From: Bacteroidales bacterium UBA1187
Lineage (GTDB): Bacteria; Bacteroidota; Bacteroidia; Bacteroidales; Paludibacteraceae
DNA length: 42,362 nucleotides
Assembly: GCA_002309835.1 (NCBI GenBank)
Contig: DBYL01000040.1
Coordinates: 87,640-130,001 of the forward strand
Direction: 5' to 3'
Below are positions 39,484 to 42,362 of the stretch, piece after piece. The notes below the pieces were generated by a model. It was not told where the DNA came from. It did not search any database and saw only the letters and a program-made list of their open reading frames with translations. Numbering within the stretch: the first letter of the stretch is position 1; each line of letters begins with the position of its first letter. Made by a program: the position numbers and the translations under genes.

Positions 39484-41697
39484 TTATAGCAAATGGTAGG
39501 TTACAGTCAAGCCTGCCATGACGATGGATACCATCGACATCAGTTTGATAAGGATGTTCAGACTCGGTCCCGATGTGTCTTTGAACGGATCACCTACGGT
39601 GTCACCCACTACGGTAGCCTTATGGCAGTCAGAGCCTTTGCCGCCGAAATGACCTTCCTCGACATATTTCTTTGCGTTATCCCACGCGCCACCGGCATTA
39701 GCCATGAAGACTGCGAGAACGAAGCCTGTTGCCAGGCCGCCGATGAGCAAACCGAGTACACCGGCTACGCCGAGTACGAGACCCGTGATAATCGGAACAA
39801 TGATAGCGAGGATAGACGGGAGTAACATCTCATGTTGCGCACCCTTGGTGGAGATTTCCACGCAGCGTGCGTAGTCAGGGTCAGCCTTGCCTTCGAGGAT
39901 GCCCTTGATGGTCTGGAACTGACGACGTACCTCTTCAACCATCTTCTGAGCAGCACGACCGACAGCGTTCATCGTAAGACCGCAGAACAGGAAGGCCATC
40001 ATCGAACCGATAAAGATACCTACGAGTACGATCGGGTTCATCAGGTTCACATTATATGCGTCCATGAAGTCCACGAGCGTCGCTTTCGCAGCCTCTACTC
40101 CGTTCGGCAGAGCTTCGCCCGTACGGATGAGCGCGATCTTAATCTCTTCCACATAAGAAGCCAAGAGCGCCAGTGCGGTCAATGCGGCCGAACCGATGGC
40201 GAAACCTTTACCGGTTGCTGCGGTGGTGTTTCCGAGTGCGTCGAGCGCATCAGTACGCTGACGCACCTCTGCAGGCAGACCGCTCATCTCTGCATTACCG
40301 CCGGCATTGTCTGCAATAGGACCGTAAGCATCGGTAGCCAAGGTGATACCCAGCGTCGAGAGCATACCGACAGCCGCGATACCGATACCGTACAGACCCA
40401 TCGAGAGGTTAGCAGCGCTGAACTCTACATGGAAGCCATTAGCACACAGATAAGCCAGCACAATAGCTACGCCTACGGTGACTACCGGGATGGCCGTTGA
40501 GAGCATACCAAGACCCAGACCGCTGATAATGACGGTAGCCGGACCTGTCTGCGAACTCTCAGATACCTTCTGCGTCGGCTTATAACTCTGCGAGGTGTAG
40601 TACTCGGTGGACTGACCGATGATCACGCCCGCCAGCAGACCTACTACTACGGAGAGGCTCACTTGCCACCATTGGTTGGTCTCCGTGCCGAAGAGCCATG
40701 CGAAGATACCGAAGGTCACCAAGGCGATCAGCACCGCGGCGGTGTTCGTACCGATTGCCAGCGCGCGGAGCAATTCCTTCATGCCTGCGCCCTCTTTGGT
40801 CTTCACCAAATAGATACCGATGATCGACAGCAGCACGCCGCACGCCGCGATGAGCGACGGAGCGAGGACTGCCTTCATCTGAAGACCTGCAACCGCCGAA
40901 CCCGCAAAGGCCGAAGCGCCTAAAGCCATAGTAGCCAAGATAGAACCGGCGTACGACTCATACAAGTCAGCACCCATACCGGCTACGTCACCTACGTTAT
41001 CACCTACGTTATCGGCAATAGTAGCAGGGTTACGCGGGTCATCCTCCGGGATGTTATACTCCGTCTTACCAACGAGGTCAGCACCTACGTCAGCTGCCTT
41101 GGTGTATATACCTCCGCCTACACGGGCGAACAAAGCCTGCGTCGAAGCACCCATACCAAAGGTCAACATCGTTGTGGTAATGGTAATTAAGTCCGCATCA
41201 GCACCTACGAGCGCCAACAGGCCAGTCTTCTGAAGTACCAGGAACCAACCGGCGATGTCGAGCAATGCCAGACCAACTACCGTCAGACCCATTACGGCTC
41301 CAGAGCGGAAAGCTACCTGCAGACCGGCATTCAAGCTCTGACGAGCTGCGTTAGCCGTACGAGCAGAAGCGTAGGTTGCCGTCTTCATACCGAAGAAACC
41401 AGCCAAGCCAGAGAAGAAACCACCGGTCAGGAAGGCGAACCAAACGATACCGTTCTGGAGTTTGAAATAAGCCATGATAGCAAATACGGCAGCGAGGATA
41501 ACAAATACGATCGTTACCACTTTGTACTGCTGTTTCAGATACGCCATTGCACCTTTACGAACGTGCGATGCGATGGTCTTCATCAACTCTGTACCTTCCT
41601 CCTTGCCCAACATTGAGCGATAGAAGTAATAGGCAAAACTCAGAGCTAAGATTGATGCCGCCAGTACGACGTACATCAGTACAGTTAAATCAGTCAT
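39484..41697 (-). CDS. hppA: Membrane-bound ion-pumping pyrophosphatase, K+-dependent type
   Basis: 737 residues with about 16 membrane segments. The substrate site is DVGADLVGKTEYNIPEDDPR and ATIADNVGDNVGDVAGMGAD; the C-terminal part has CHKATVVGDTVGDPFKDTSG. In the motif GNTTAATGKGFA, Ala and Gly stand where K+-independent enzymes have Lys and Thr, so this is the K+-dependent class. Such enzymes pump Na+, H+ or both; the ion cannot be fixed by eye. It turns PPi hydrolysis into an ion gradient. Divergent from ppdK, whose reaction also involves PPi. Confidence 0.94.
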   Translation of the reverse strand: MTDLTVLMYVVLAASILALSFAYYFYRSMLGKEEGTELMKTIASHVRKGAMAYLKQQYKVVTIVFVILAAVFAIMAYFKLQNGIVWFAFLTGGFFSGLAGFFGMKTATYASARTANAARQSLNAGLQVAFRSGAVMGLTVVGLALLDIAGWFLVLQKTGLLALVGADADLITITTTMLTFGMGASTQALFARVGGGIYTKAADVGADLVGKTEYNIPEDDPRNPATIADNVGDNVGDVAGMGADLYESYAGSILATMALGASAFAGSAVAGLQMKAVLAPSLIAACGVLLSIIGIYLVKTKEGAGMKELLRALAIGTNTAAVLIALVTFGIFAWLFGTETNQWWQVSLSVVVGLLAGVIIGQSTEYYTSQSYKPTQKVSESSQTGPATVIISGLGLGMLSTAIPVVTVGVAIVLAYLCANGFHVEFSAANLSMGLYGIGIAAVGMLSTLGITLATDAYGPIADNAGGNAEMSGLPAEVRQRTDALDALGNTTAATGKGFAIGSAALTALALLASYVEEIKIALIRTGEALPNGVEAAKATLVDFMDAYNVNLMNPIVLVGIFIGSMMAFLFCGLTMNAVGRAAQKMVEEVRRQFQTIKGILEGKADPDYARCVEISTKGAQHEMLLPSILAIIVPIITGLVLGVAGVLGLLIGGLATGFVLAVFMANAGGAWDNAKKYVEEGHFGGKGSDCHKATVVGDTVGDPFKDTSGPSLNILIKLMSMVSIVMAGLTVTYHLL

Positions 41698-41756
41698 AAA
41701 TTTTGTGTTTTAAAGAAAATTGGTATTATTAATTGGTTTACACGCATTTTCCGTTG

Positions 41757-41788
41757 CAAAATTACTAAAAATATTTTATATGCGCAAA
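41757..41788 (-). promoter_or_regulatory. Extended promoter for hppA operon
   Basis: On the minus strand: TTTGCGCATATA, an A/T tract, then -7 box TAATTTTG at 41764-41757. Spacing from TTTG to the -7 box is 24. About 55 bases of leader precede the hppA start. Confidence 0.75.
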
Positions 41789-41833
41789 TAATTTGATGTT
41801 TTTTACACAAATTTACAAATAATTACGTGCGCG

Positions 41834-41865
41834 CTTGCACATATAAAAATTATTTTGTATCTTTG
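41834..41865 (+). promoter_or_regulatory. Extended promoter for ppdK
   Basis: CTTGCACATATA, an A/T tract, then -7 box TATCTTTG at 41858-41865. The preceding GTGCGCGC is similar to GCGCGCGCA before the bactofilin promoter. About 45 bases of leader precede the ATG at 41917. It points away from the hppA promoter; the two lie about 45 bases apart. Confidence 0.75.
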
Positions 41866-41916
41866 CACCGCAATTTATGCGATAAACTATTTCACAAAAA
41901 ACTTAATATAACACAC

Positions 41917-42362
41917 ATGGAAAAGAAGAAAAGAGTTTACACCTTCGGTAATGGTAAGGCTGAAGGTAACGCACAGATGCGTGAGCTGCTTGGCGGTAAG
42001 GGCGCTAACTGTGCTGAGATGAACCTTGTTGGCGTTCCTGTTCCTCCCGGATTTACTATCACGACGGAGGTCTGCAACGAGTACTACCAAGTTGGTCAGG
42101 ACAAGATTGTTGAGGAGTTGACGGAAGAGGTGAACGCTGCCGTGAAACACGTAGAGGAGTTGATGAACTGCAAGTTCGGAGACCCGAAAAACCCGTTGCT
42201 CGTATCCGTTCGTTCGGGCGCACGCGCATCTATGCCGGGTATGATGGACACGATCCTCAACCTGGGTCTGAACGACGTAGTAGCAGAGGGTATGGTAGCT
42301 AAGACCAACAACCCGCACTTCGTGTATGACAGTTATCGCCGTTTCGTACAGATGTACGGTGA
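41917..42362 (+). CDS. ppdK: Pyruvate, phosphate dikinase (5' part only)
   Basis: 148 codons are visible before the window ends. MEKKKRVYTFGNGKAEGNAQ, then LLGGKGANCAEMNLVGVPVP and PGFTITTEVCNEYY, is the PpdK N-terminal nucleotide-binding domain; SVRSGARASMPGMMDTILNL is its conserved core. The enzyme interconverts PEP + AMP + PPi and pyruvate + ATP + phosphate; in anaerobic Bacteroidetes it may run in either direction. The PPi link with divergent hppA is notable. Active-site His and PEP-binding domains lie outside the window. Confidence 0.95.
   Translation, partial: MEKKKRVYTFGNGKAEGNAQMRELLGGKGANCAEMNLVGVPVPPGFTITTEVCNEYYQVGQDKIVEELTEEVNAAVKHVEELMNCKFGDPKNPLLVSVRSGARASMPGMMDTILNLGLNDVVAEGMVAKTNNPHFVYDSYRRFVQMYG

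Noticed and set aside
39832..40500. Plus-strand 222-residue open frame opposite hppA
   Set aside because: Shadow of the conserved pyrophosphatase; His/Arg/Asp-rich composition and no start signal.

Overview
The window reads as chromosomal DNA from a member of the Bacteroidales (Bacteroidetes), probably an uncultured gut- or rumen-type lineage; I cannot place it below order. The evidence is the -33 TTTG / -7 TAnnTTTG promoter type, scarce Shine-Dalgarno sites, and families that are typical of this phylum or restricted to it (PorE- and PorD-like type IX secretion parts, DUF4831, DUF5723-OmpA, Bacteroidetes Wzi-like barrel, short C-terminal sorting-like tail on a subtilase). I see no rRNA, tRNA, CRISPR array, transposase, integrase or phage gene. 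The content is mostly conserved core genome and very dense.

Layout. (1) Positions 1-3759, minus strand: a cell-envelope operon running leftward from a promoter near 3755: a 68-residue membrane protein, an OmpH/Skp-like periplasmic chaperone, a Wzi-like outer-membrane barrel, and a secreted protein cut by the window edge. (2) 3851-5703, plus: bactofilin, then a DUF1015 protein preceded by an unusual structured repeat with a mini-ORF. (3) 5704-5842: a nested inverted repeat without genes. (4) 5843-29981, plus: about 24 kb of tightly packed, often overlapping genes: porE-like lipoprotein, thyA, folA, ettA, a hemerythrin-like/LuxR regulator, a short tilS, aroE, DUF4831, porD-like, recN, rarA, hemW, a class A PBP, a TPR protein, a degenerate TraB/GumN protein, an unknown exported protein, a multidomain amidase, rlmD, and a subtilisin-like protease. 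(5) 29982-30242: a minus-strand SRP RNA gene with its promoter, and the second copy of the structured repeat. (6) 30243-37592, plus: RecD-like helicase, then a lipoprotein, a DUF5723/TSP3/OmpA outer-membrane protein, a YebC/PmpR-family protein and rsmG. (7) 37573-41697, minus: membrane pyrophosphatase, guanine deaminase and a lipoate-ligase-like protein, listed in transcription order. (8) 41917 to the end, plus: the 5' part of pyruvate phosphate dikinase, divergent from the pyrophosphatase.

Themes. Envelope biogenesis and type IX secretion recur (Skp-like chaperone, Wzi-like barrel, PorE, PorD, PBP1A, two OmpA-domain proteins, a possible cargo protease). DNA repair and nucleotide genes (thyA, folA, recN, rarA, helicase) and translation genes (ettA, tilS, rlmD, rsmG, SRP RNA) fill the centre. 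The divergent hppA/ppdK pair joins two pyrophosphate enzymes.

The most unusual signal is non-coding. Two copies of an element (4293-4354 and 30155-30220) share AAAATCACGG, a hairpin whose sequence differs but whose pairing is kept, an identical 16-nt block that displays AGGAGG in a small hairpin loop, and CTCGATG. The ATG of that last block opens a mini-ORF whose stop overlaps the start of the downstream gene in both copies. A second repeat module links the first copy to a stretch inside hemW. Five promoters in the window share an extended architecture with identical spacing.
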